Source: Parachlamydia sp.
Lineage (GTDB): Bacteria > Chlamydiota > Chlamydiia > Chlamydiales > Parachlamydiaceae
NCBI GenBank assembly: GCA_021298935.1
Contig: JAJTHR010000214.1
Span: forward strand, 1-13,262
Reading direction: 5' to 3'
Length of the DNA stretch: 13,262 nt
A program made the translations under genes and the position numbers. The stretch's first letter is position 1, and each line of letters begins with the position of its first letter. Under the pieces are notes generated by a model. That model worked only from the letters and a program-made list of their open reading frames with translations, was not told the DNA's origin and searched no databases. Positions 5,474-12,993 of this stretch are shown in pieces.

Positions 5474-8404
5474 ATGCCTCATTTATTTTCATGCATTTAT
5501 TGCCAAAAAGACTGCCAGCTAGAAAGTCCCGCCTTTTTTCTTTTTTGCCCTTATTGCGGTAAAGAACAGCAATTTTCAAAAGAAAAAGGAAAGAGTGACG
5601 ATCAGAACCAAGATTACCAGATCATTAAAACGATCGGAAAAGGAGGTATGGGCGAAGTTTTTTTGGCCTACGACCCCCTCTGCAGCAGACAAATTGCAAT
5701 AAAAAAAATCCGCTCTGATTTGCTTGGGCACCCTCATATCCGCCACCGCTTTCTGAAAGAAGCTTACATGACCTGCCAGCTCACCCACCCTGCAATCATG
5801 CCCATTTACACTATTCAGGAAAAAAACGATTCAGCCTACTACACAATGCCTTTTGTTGAAGGTGAGACTCTCAAACAAATCATCCGTAAGACAAGGATCC
5901 AGGAAAAAAAAGGGGAAAAATTAAACCATTTAGGCGCTTCCATCCACGCTCTCATGCGTATTTTTATGACCATTTGCCAAGGAGTGGCTTACGCTCACTC
6001 TAAAAATGTCCTGCATCGGGATATTAAGCCTGAAAATATTATCGTTGGAAAATATGGAGAGGTGCTGATCCTGGATTGGGGGCTTGCCAAATTCATTGAC
6101 GGACGTGAGAGCGAGGACGAATTCAACGACCCTTCCATCCAACATAAAGCCAAAAACATCACCCGGCTGGGTAAAGTCGTGGGAACAATCTCCTACATGG
6201 CGCCAGAAAGGGCTCTTGGAATGCCGGCCACTGTCCAAACAGACATTTATGCCCTTGGGGTGATTCTATATCAATTATTAACCCTCCAGGTTCCCTTCAA
6301 GAGAGAATCCCTCGATTCTTACAAAAAAAATATGCACCTTGAGGAATGGCGCGATCCGGTTATTGCAGCCCCCTATCGCGATGTCCCCCGCTTGCTTGCC
6401 CAGTATACCCAAAAATGCATGGCAACAACACCTCAAGGGCGCTACCAAACTGTCAATGAATTAATAATGGATATCGAAGGCTATTTGGAAGGACGTTCCG
6501 AATGGTTCCCTGCAGGCGAATTAACGATCGAAAAAAAAGAAGACTGGGAATTTCAGGAAAATGTCCTAATGGCAGGGCACATGGCTGTTTCCTCTTTGAG
6601 CGAAGAAGCCGATTGGGTTAGCCTAATGGTATCCAAGCTATCTTTAAGCGGAAATACTAAAATAGAAGCCGAGGTTGCGCTTGGAGAAAAAGGAAACGGC
6701 ATCGGTTTCTTGCTCAGTATCCCGGAAGCCGGCGAAAGGACCCATATCGATGAGGGGTATTGCCTCTGGCTTGGTTCAGATGATAACCGTTCGACAAAAC
6801 TTTTTAAATCGCATGTGGAAGTGCTGCAGGCTCCGGATATTTTCTTAAAAAGGCAAGAGTGGTACCGGGTCAGGATTGAAAAAATCGACAAGTCGATACA
6901 CGTTTATTTGAATGATCTCCTGCAATTTTCCTACATTGCCCATATCCCCTTGATTGGCACCCATATCGGGGTTCTTTCAAGAGATGCCGATTTTATGCTT
7001 AAGCCAATTCAAATCTATGTAGGAAGTTTAAATTTGACGGTCAATTGCCTGGCAATTCCGGACGCCTTTTTAGCCAATCAGAATTTTGCGCAAGCCTTAA
7101 GCGAATACCGCCGCATTGCCTATTCGTTCCCTGATCGTGTGGAAGGACGCGAAGCCCTATTCCGAGCCGGATTAACTCTTCTGGAGCAGGCTGAAAAAGG
7201 AGAAGAGCGGGCAGCGCTTGTCGAAGAGGCTTTCAATGAATTCCAACAATTGCACGGCACACCGGGAGCGCCCCTTGAATACCTAGGAAAGGCTTTGACA
7301 TATCAATTCCTCCATGAAACCGAAGAAGAGATCAAGTGCTTCGAGCTCGCTTATCGCCGCTATCCCAGGCACCCTTTGCTTCCCATGCTGCATGAACAAA
7401 TGATCTCCCGGCTGCATGAAGTGTCGCGCAGAACACGCAGCGCCAGCTATCAATTCAGCCTTCTGACAGTCCGCCACCTTCCCCCTTCAGTCATTGACGC
7501 CCATACAAAACGTTTATTTTTCAGTTTACAAAAGCACTGGGAGCCGCTTCCTTTCATTAAAAATAAATTAAACGGTAGCATAGAGATTGATTTTGCCATT
7601 CCCCTTGCCTTTTGGCTCGGTAAACCCTATGTCTTAGAAGAAATTATTGATGAATTGTTTCGCAAGCAATCCTTTTTTTCCGATGAAATGAATAATGCCT
7701 TATTCAGCCTTGCCGCTCTCGGCTCTGCTGATTTTGCCAATGAGAAGTTAAAAACCATGCAAGCTTCCTCTGCCATTTCCTCCAATAGCCATTTTACCTG
7801 GTTGGATGCCATTGCAGCTTGCTCTAATCACTCGATTCTCGCCGTTCTCGATGGTTTTTTTCCTACCCTCCTTGAAAGATTGAACTTTTATCAGCAGCAA
7901 GCGCTGCTCTATCTGCTCGATCAAGCGATCGATCGGCGCGAGCATCGCACAGTCAGCTATTTTTTAAAGAAAATTGGCCATAAAAATCCCTCTGCTGAAT
8001 TTAAGCTGCAAATTCACATTAGACGAATTTGGGACTGCCTCCTGCAAAACAAATGGGAAAAGGCAGGCGAGCTGCTGCATAAATTCCCAGTGGAGATCCT
8101 ACATACCGACTCGACGATCATCCATTTCCTCTATGGCTGCTATTTACGAGCTACAGAGGAAAAAAACATAGCAGACATCCAGTTCAATGGCTTGCTTCCT
8201 GTCAATACACCCCGCAGCTGGACCCTTGCCAGCCATGAATTAATCGGTACTCTGCCGCCCTCATGGCATTCAAAAGCTTTTTTATGGGAAAAAAGACAAC
8301 TTTACCGGCAATTGGTATTGTACTACCATTGTGCAGGAAAAATAGGACCTATGCAAGAAAACGAGGAGCTTTACCATCAGCAATTCATCCATATCGAAAC
8401 ATAA
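5474..8404 (+). CDS. pknD: PknD-type serine/threonine protein kinase
   Basis: This is a 976-residue Hanks-type Ser/Thr kinase matching chlamydial PknD (about 930 residues) in layout and C-terminal motifs. The N-terminus carries a zinc-ribbon-like module with C7-X2-C10 and C25-X2-C28, ahead of the kinase domain (about 48-345). Kinase motifs are all present: glycine loop GKGGMGEV (55-62), AIKK with Lys77, helix C Glu96, HRDIKPEN (181-188) and APE (243-245). The magnesium loop reads DWG (201-203) instead of DFG, as I recall for chlamydial PknD. Residues about 380-530 look like a beta-sandwich (lectin/glucanase-like) with EWYRVRIEKIDKSIHVYLND. From about 535 on are helical TPR-like repeats. I see no membrane span. 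The ATG at 5474 is the first start after an in-frame TAA at 5465. The Nudix gene follows closely, suggesting co-transcription. In Chlamydia trachomatis pknD lies next to valS, which agrees with valS further downstream here. Confidence 0.93.
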   Translation: MPHLFSCIYCQKDCQLESPAFFLFCPYCGKEQQFSKEKGKSDDQNQDYQIIKTIGKGGMGEVFLAYDPLCSRQIAIKKIRSDLLGHPHIRHRFLKEAYMTCQLTHPAIMPIYTIQEKNDSAYYTMPFVEGETLKQIIRKTRIQEKKGEKLNHLGASIHALMRIFMTICQGVAYAHSKNVLHRDIKPENIIVGKYGEVLILDWGLAKFIDGRESEDEFNDPSIQHKAKNITRLGKVVGTISYMAPERALGMPATVQTDIYALGVILYQLLTLQVPFKRESLDSYKKNMHLEEWRDPVIAAPYRDVPRLLAQYTQKCMATTPQGRYQTVNELIMDIEGYLEGRSEWFPAGELTIEKKEDWEFQENVLMAGHMAVSSLSEEADWVSLMVSKLSLSGNTKIEAEVALGEKGNGIGFLLSIPEAGERTHIDEGYCLWLGSDDNRSTKLFKSHVEVLQAPDIFLKRQEWYRVRIEKIDKSIHVYLNDLLQFSYIAHIPLIGTHIGVLSRDADFMLKPIQIYVGSLNLTVNCLAIPDAFLANQNFAQALSEYRRIAYSFPDRVEGREALFRAGLTLLEQAEKGEERAALVEEAFNEFQQLHGTPGAPLEYLGKALTYQFLHETEEEIKCFELAYRRYPRHPLLPMLHEQMISRLHEVSRRTRSASYQFSLLTVRHLPPSVIDAHTKRLFFSLQKHWEPLPFIKNKLNGSIEIDFAIPLAFWLGKPYVLEEIIDELFRKQSFFSDEMNNALFSLAALGSADFANEKLKTMQASSAISSNSHFTWLDAIAACSNHSILAVLDGFFPTLLERLNFYQQQALLYLLDQAIDRREHRTVSYFLKKIGHKNPSAEFKLQIHIRRIWDCLLQNKWEKAGELLHKFPVEILHTDSTIIHFLYGCYLRATEEKNIADIQFNGLLPVNTPRSWTLASHELIGTLPPSWHSKAFLWEKRQLYRQLVLYYHCAGKIGPMQENEELYHQQFIHIET

Positions 8405-8441
8405 CCAAAAGCATGCACGCCCGCTTGTTGAGAAAAGCCGG

Positions 8442-8945
8442 GTGCTTTTAGAAGAAGCATTTTTTAAATTGCACCAGGACGACTTACGACTGGCGAGCGG
8501 CGCTTCATACCAGTACTATACTCTAACGACCTTTCCGTTCGCTGTCGTCATTTTAGCCACAACAGCTGACGGGGAATACATATTAAACCGGGAGTACCGC
8601 CATCCGACAGGCGAATTTTTATTGAGTTGTCCGGGAGGTTATCTTGAAGGCGATGAAGATCCGGTCGTGGCGGCAAAAAGGGAACTGAGGGAAGAAACGG
8701 GCTATGAAGCCAAAACATTTACCATCATCGGAAGCGCCTATCCTTATGCTGGTATGAGCTCGCAAAAAACCATTTATGTGCGGGCTAAAGAGGCCTTTAA
8801 AGCAGGCGATCCACAGCTGGATATCTGTGAGGTGATTGAGCCGGTTCTTCTATCCGAGCAACAATTAAGAGAGGCAATTCGTCATTATCCGCTCGATGGC
8901 ACACTCTGCACGGCATTTTTTTTAGACAGTTTTAATTTATCTTAA
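8442..8945 (+). CDS. Nudix hydrolase, ADP-ribose pyrophosphatase-like
   Basis: It hydrolyses a nucleoside diphosphate linked to another group; the layout (N-terminal strands, YRHPTGEFLLSCPGG before the box) resembles ADP-sugar pyrophosphatases, but the substrate cannot be read from sequence. The Nudix box GX5EX7REUXEEXGU is complete at residues 66-88 (Gly66, Glu72, RELREETGY at 80-88). Length (167 residues) is normal to slightly short. The start is uncertain. The first standard start in frame is GTG 8442, with only a weak GAGA upstream, yet the frame stays open back to 8346, and the residues before it (KHARPLVEKSR) read like protein. A start overlapping the 3' end of pknD would need a non-standard codon. 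The gap to pknD is 37 bp, or none if the start is earlier, so the two are probably one operon. Confidence 0.9.
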   Translation: MLLEEAFFKLHQDDLRLASGASYQYYTLTTFPFAVVILATTADGEYILNREYRHPTGEFLLSCPGGYLEGDEDPVVAAKRELREETGYEAKTFTIIGSAYPYAGMSSQKTIYVRAKEAFKAGDPQLDICEVIEPVLLSEQQLREAIRHYPLDGTLCTAFFLDSFNLS

Positions 8946-8993
8946 TTTTTCTTTTATATCCTTTCTTTATTATTTAAATAAAAAAGGAATAAA

Positions 8994-9413
8994 ATGAACA
9001 TGGATAATTTAAATCATTATATTGAAAAAAAATGGACCGAATTTGAGCCAACCTGGAATTATTATACACAAGACCGGGCTGTCTTTCATGGACTTCCCTT
9101 ATCTTCAATCTCCTGCATTGCCTGTGCGATTTTATTTAATCAACCAGGCCTCATTGCTGCCGGCTTGTTTGGAGCGGCCCACTGCGCAGTCTACACCCCC
9201 TTCATTGAATATTCGAGATTGGATGAGGAGATAGGGTCTCAAAAGCAGGCCCTCCTATTTACTGTCAGCTATTTTGTCAGTAAAGCATTGCTTCAGACGT
9301 TCTGCAAAATACCTTTAAGCCACTCTGCAGCCTTGCCGCTTGCTTTCGCTGCAATCGGCGGTCAAATGTTCCGCTATTACACCCGTTCATCCGATCTGGA
9401 CGAAGCCTTCTAA
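8994..9413 (+). CDS. Small multi-span membrane protein, unknown function
   Basis: This 139-residue protein is not recognised. A polar N-terminus (1-33, with WTEFEPTWNYYTQDR) precedes about four hydrophobic segments: roughly 35-48, 51-67, 85-103 and 110-127. It ends with a polar tail RSSDLDEAF. The ATG at 8994 follows AAAAGGA at good spacing; a second ATG at residue 3 is possible. It lies 48 bp after the Nudix gene on the same strand with no terminator seen between, so it may belong to the pknD unit. Its last 27 bp overlap the 3' end of the permease gene on the other strand. It could be an inner-membrane or inclusion-membrane protein; nothing decides between them. Confidence 0.8.
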   Translation: MNMDNLNHYIEKKWTEFEPTWNYYTQDRAVFHGLPLSSISCIACAILFNQPGLIAAGLFGAAHCAVYTPFIEYSRLDEEIGSQKQALLFTVSYFVSKALLQTFCKIPLSHSAALPLAFAAIGGQMFRYYTRSSDLDEAF

Positions 9414-11627
9414 ATTCGTTTGGCGTCCGCACATGACAAGAGCAACCGTGGGGAATTCCGCACTCTTATGCGGAAGGGACTGAAAATAGGAAGCATATTT
9501 TTCGATGGGCTCCCCCTCAACCGGGGGGCGCAAGCTTAAAAAAATCATCGAAGCATGCAAGGAGTTTTTTCGGACCAACTCAATGTTAAAATGTGAGGCC
9601 AGATGAACTTTAGTGCCAATTTTGAGTCGATTCTTTTCCACAAGCTCTTCAAAGACATCGAGCATTTTGAGACGTTGGGCTTCATTAGGAGCCACTCCAA
9701 CCAGGTAAATCGCCGATTTCCTTCCGCCCGATTGTTTTCTTAGCATGTAAGCCAAAACAAGCATTAATTCGGTATTACGCGGATTTTCTTCATACCACCA
9801 TACGTGAACCTCTTCTTTCGCTCCAGCCTTTGGAAGCGTTGCTGCCAAACCTTTTTGCGGCTCATCATTGATGACAACCACGTTGCGCCCTCTTTCATGC
9901 GCCAGAAGAATGGTTTCCAAGTAGTCTGGCAGATTAGCCACATTCGAAATTCCTCCACATACAATCGTATTAGGAGTCAAGGGCCCAAGTCCATAATGCA
10001 AAATGATCCTTTGCATCTCTTGTAAAATATTTCCGGTTTCATGCACACACACAAAAGCTTCAATACGGTGTTTCTTAAATAAGGCCTTCATGCTTTTTTT
10101 CAGGGCATGCACCTTGTTAAAACCCTCTTCCTTGGGCAGCATTGAGGCGACAGTTAAAAACCCTTTCGTTTGTGTAATGGCAGCCGTAAATTTTAAGAGA
10201 TCGTTTGAAATTTCGCAGGGTTTTCCTGTGAAGACAAGAAAATTGGGCCTCCAGGATCTGGAAGTGGCTCCTTGCCACGCCAAACGGTAGAGGGCAAACC
10301 TGGAAAAGAACAGCAAGATGCCGTAACGAATATCTTCCCAAGAGGCATCCATTTTTTTGCGGCTGAAAAACCAATAAATTGACGCAATACCCGTCAAAGC
10401 GATGATGGCAGCTCCTGCATTAATCATCAGCATCGCTAACAGGCAAAGGGCAGCTCCTAGAAAAGAGATCGACCAATGGACTGGAAAAGTGGGGCGCCAG
10501 CTCGGGTTACCCATTAAATCTTCCAAACCTGTCGCCAGATTTAAGATGCCATAAGAGATTAAGCAAATCATGGCCAAGACCGGGGCAATCACATTAATGC
10601 TGCCAAGTGTAATTCCAAAAAACGCGATCACAAGGGTGAGCAAAGAGGCAATGCGCGGCTCCCTCGTCGGTCCAAATTCTTTACCAAGGAAAGAGGGGAC
10701 AATTCCATCTTCCGCCAATGCTTGCAATGTGCGCGGCGCCCCAAGCATAGCTCCAATAGCACTGGAAAGAGTCGCTCCCCAGATACCTAGAATAATCAAG
10801 GATTCGTACTTGGCGATGTGCTGGATAATCAGCTTATCTTCAATCAAAAGCGTCTGTGGCACAGTGCTCCAAAGAAAGAAAGCAATCGCCATATAGGAAA
10901 CATAAGCAGTCAAAACAGCAGTCAAAACACCTACCGGAAGCGATCTGCTGGGATTTTTTAAATCCCCGGACATCGATAAGCTGGATTCAAGGCCTGTCAT
11001 TGCTGGAAAAAAGAGAGCGAATAAACCCCAAAAAGAGAGGGGTGAAGCGGGAACCTCTGTTATCACCTCTGAAACAACGTTTCCTCCACTAAATAAGGAG
11101 TAAAGAGAAGCCCCGATGATACCAAAAAGAAAAATTTGAATTTTTAAAACGAAATTCGTCGAAAAATAGCTTAGGACGGCTAAACCTGCCAAAGTTGCCA
11201 GTCCGATGGCCTGAACTGAGAATTGAGGAAATAAGCCATGAAATGATTCTGCGAAACCGATCGTGCAAAAAGCCGTGCTAATGCTTTGCTTTAAATAAAG
11301 GGAAAGGCCCACGGCGCTCCCCATTTCAATGCCAAGCGCTCGGGAAACCATATAATAGGTTCCTCCCTTCCCCACTTTAATGTTTGTTGCAGCGGCCGAT
11401 AAAGATAAAATAGTGAGTAAAATAATGAATGTGACAAGGGAAATGATGAGCAAGGAAGTATAAAGGCCTGCATTTCCCACAATCCAGCCTAAACGCAAAA
11501 ATACCACGACACCAAATAGCATAAGAAAACTCGGCATGTAAGCTCCCATAAAAGTGCCGAATTTTTTCTTTTCTCCTACAGGCTGAGTTTCAACTAAAAT
11601 GGAATCCAAAGTGAGGGTGTTTTGCAA
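9387..11627 (-). CDS. Cation-chloride cotransporter-family (SLC12-like) permease
   Basis: This 746-residue inner-membrane transporter belongs to the APC superfamily. A 12-helix core (about 25-425) is followed by a long cytoplasmic C-terminal domain (about 425-746). Family marks are GKGGTYYMVSRALGIEMG (86-103), FFPAMTGLESSLSMSGDLKNP (206-226), GAPRTLQALAEDGIVP (296-311), NPSWRPTF (374-381) and WRPNFLVF (459-466), all typical of Na-K-Cl/K-Cl cotransporter relatives. It probably moves chloride with Na+ or K+; the ion set cannot be assigned. The start is TTG at 11625-11627, supported by GGAG at 11635-11638 (complement) with 7-nt spacing and by the lack of a nearby ATG. It overlaps the small membrane protein gene tail to tail by 27 bp. 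Upstream are a plausible promoter and the long palindrome. The C-terminal domain resembles that of full-length CCC proteins, not a truncated permease. Confidence 0.92.
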   Translation of the reverse strand: MQNTLTLDSILVETQPVGEKKKFGTFMGAYMPSFLMLFGVVVFLRLGWIVGNAGLYTSLLIISLVTFIILLTILSLSAAATNIKVGKGGTYYMVSRALGIEMGSAVGLSLYLKQSISTAFCTIGFAESFHGLFPQFSVQAIGLATLAGLAVLSYFSTNFVLKIQIFLFGIIGASLYSLFSGGNVVSEVITEVPASPLSFWGLFALFFPAMTGLESSLSMSGDLKNPSRSLPVGVLTAVLTAYVSYMAIAFFLWSTVPQTLLIEDKLIIQHIAKYESLIILGIWGATLSSAIGAMLGAPRTLQALAEDGIVPSFLGKEFGPTREPRIASLLTLVIAFFGITLGSINVIAPVLAMICLISYGILNLATGLEDLMGNPSWRPTFPVHWSISFLGAALCLLAMLMINAGAAIIALTGIASIYWFFSRKKMDASWEDIRYGILLFFSRFALYRLAWQGATSRSWRPNFLVFTGKPCEISNDLLKFTAAITQTKGFLTVASMLPKEEGFNKVHALKKSMKALFKKHRIEAFVCVHETGNILQEMQRIILHYGLGPLTPNTIVCGGISNVANLPDYLETILLAHERGRNVVVINDEPQKGLAATLPKAGAKEEVHVWWYEENPRNTELMLVLAYMLRKQSGGRKSAIYLVGVAPNEAQRLKMLDVFEELVEKNRLKIGTKVHLASHFNIELVRKNSLHASMIFLSLRPPVEGEPIEKYASYFQSLPHKSAEFPTVALVMCGRQTNLEGFVQIG

Positions 11628-11660
11628 AGTATTTCTCCGATTTAATAGCAGTCGAATTAC

Positions 11661-11689
11661 AGTATAAGTAAAATGCGATAATAGATAAA
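11661..11689 (-). promoter_or_regulatory. Candidate promoter of the permease gene
   Basis: On the minus strand TATACT (11661-11666) matches the -10 consensus at five of six positions. It is preceded at 17 bp by TTTATC (11684-11689), three of six for -35. It would start transcription about 25-30 bp before the TTG start, between the palindrome and the gene. Confidence 0.4.
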
Positions 11690-11714
11690 GAAAACCTCAC
11701 TTAAGTTTTATCTA

Positions 11715-11877
11715 ATACCATTTCCCAAAAATAAAACCATAAAGTTGACTTGTGATCACCTTCATCTTTAAAAGATCTTTTCGAAGTTGATATCTTTGAA
11801 TATCAACAAGGAGAGATCTTTTAAAGATGAAGGTGATCACAAGTCAAATTTATGATTTTAATTTCGGTAAATGGTAT
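11715..11877. repeat. 163-bp near-perfect palindrome (64-bp inverted arms)
   Basis: Arms 11715-11778 and 11814-11877 are inverted copies with 5 mismatches in 64 bp and no gaps. All five lie in the outer 30 bases; the inner 34 bp (11745-11778 with 11814-11847) are perfect. The 35-bp centre holds its own hairpin, gttgatat/atatcaac with a 6-base loop. The unit lies between the stop of the kinase-like gene (11893) and the promoter region of the permease (start 11627), both on the minus strand. A transcript would fold into a very long hairpin. It may be a miniature inverted-repeat element (MITE), a fold-back duplication or an unusual terminator. I see no clear target-site duplication outside the arms and no other copy in the window. 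Each arm encodes the same short outward-reading peptide start. Confidence 0.9.
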
Positions 11878-11892
11878 AGTAGCATTGAAAAA

Positions 11893-12840
11893 TTAGCCCC
11901 CAAGCATTCCATGTTGAAAATGGCCTGCATTCGAGCGGAGAAAGTGATACTGGTAAAAGGTGAATGCAGCTAAACCAATTTGCGTAAAGGCATAAAGGCT
12001 GGCCGCTGCAACCCCCACTCCGGCCATTGCAATAGCAGGAGCTCCAGAAGCGGCTACAAGAGCCCCTGCAGCTCCAAATAGGGGCAAAGCGCATGAAGAA
12101 ACTAACTTAGCAAGATGCTTCCAAAATTGTTGATTTTGCACTTGTCTAATTTCCTTTTTGGCTAAAGGATTGGGGCAAATCAGATAAAGACGTTCAGAAT
12201 TTTCCATCGCGATTCTAAATTTGAAAGTCGATTTGAATAATGGAATGTGTTTTACCCATGAAGGGATGGATTTAAAAAAAGAACGGCTAAGGGGCTCTGT
12301 GTCAACTAGTGCCACTTTACCATCTTGGGTATATTGAATATTCTGCCCCCTTACATCTTCCAACCGGCCCTCAAAGCACAAAGTCGCTATCCCCTTCGCT
12401 TGGGCAGGCGACAAATGTTTTTGTACTTTGTCATGTTCCATAATGCTTGGACTTTTAACAATGTGTGTTTCATCCAAATCGACTTTCTCGGCAGCAACCA
12501 CCCATTGGTCATTCGTTTGATAGAGCCATTTACGAGGAACTACAATATCAGCGATTCCATTTTTTGCAATTACCTCTTGCAGACGTGAAGCCCGCCGTAC
12601 ACGATAGATATGGGCATCTGGTGCTGCAAATTCCAGGTCTTCTCTTTCTTTCTTAAAAATCCAATTGTTCAAAGCAGGATGAGAAACAACATGTCCTTTG
12701 TCATCTAATTCATTAAAACCCTTGTCTGCAGAAAAAACAGGCCCAATGTTATTAAATACCGAGTCTAGCTGCGTTTTTACATCCGGCAAATTAGTATTAC
12801 TTATTATATATGGATTAAATTTAACTGCTAAATCGTTCAT
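11893..12840 (-). CDS. Kinase-fold-like protein with two-lobed hydrophobic C-terminus
   Basis: I do not recognise a named family for this 315-residue protein. The middle part reads like a degenerate protein-kinase fold. HPALNNWIFKK (54-64) could hold the nucleotide lysine. HIYRVRRASRLQEVI (77-91) and VPRKWLY (101-107) follow, and WVVAAEKVDLDE (113-124) resembles the strand leading into a hinge. The segment EDVRGQNIQYTQDGKVALVDTE keeps kinase spacing: Asp162-X4-Asn167-X12-Asp180, equal to the HRD/Asn/DFG spacing of protein kinases, but with DVRGQN in the loop and DTE in place of DFG. Residues about 243-300 form two hydrophobic lobes split near the GAPA turn, like the bilobed domain of chlamydial inclusion-membrane (Inc) proteins. 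There is no N-terminal signal peptide. The ATG at 12840 has a strong GGAGGT (12844-12849 on the complement). It is either a secreted membrane-anchored (pseudo)kinase or a bacterial membrane protein; localisation is inference. Confidence 0.85.
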   Translation of the reverse strand: MNDLAVKFNPYIISNTNLPDVKTQLDSVFNNIGPVFSADKGFNELDDKGHVVSHPALNNWIFKKEREDLEFAAPDAHIYRVRRASRLQEVIAKNGIADIVVPRKWLYQTNDQWVVAAEKVDLDETHIVKSPSIMEHDKVQKHLSPAQAKGIATLCFEGRLEDVRGQNIQYTQDGKVALVDTEPLSRSFFKSIPSWVKHIPLFKSTFKFRIAMENSERLYLICPNPLAKKEIRQVQNQQFWKHLAKLVSSCALPLFGAAGALVAASGAPAIAMAGVGVAAASLYAFTQIGLAAFTFYQYHFLRSNAGHFQHGMLGG

Positions 12841-12865
12841 TAAACCTCCAAATTATTATAACGAA

Positions 12866-12894
12866 ATGATAAAACTTAGTTTTATTAATGTAAG
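12866..12894 (-). promoter_or_regulatory. Candidate promoter of the kinase-like gene
   Basis: On the minus strand CTTACA (12889-12894; four of six) and TATCAT (12866-12871; five of six) are separated by 17 bp. The start would fall about 20 bp before the ATG and just ahead of the Shine-Dalgarno. A TATAAT closer to the gene is too near the ribosome binding site to serve. Confidence 0.4.
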
Positions 12895-12993
12895 GTAAAT
12901 TTTATTAAAATTAAGCTTAATAAATAATATGGGACTTTTCCAAATATCATTTTACTGCTAAACTTTTCCGACAAATTCAAATAAACGGGGCCC

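Noticed and set aside
8263..8451. 62-codon open frame over the pknD 3' end
   Set aside because: Out-of-frame with pknD and Nudix, with no ribosome site or recognisable protein character; shadow of pknD.
10570..10896. 108-codon plus-strand frame inside the cotransporter gene
   Set aside because: Antisense to conserved SLC12 motifs; a shadow frame.
12855..12860. Perfect TATAAT on the minus strand before the kinase-like gene
   Set aside because: Transcription would begin inside the Shine-Dalgarno, so it cannot serve this start.
12901..12924. 8-bp AT inverted repeat in the gap between the kinase-like gene and valS
   Set aside because: Pure A/T stem in very AT-rich DNA; expected by chance.
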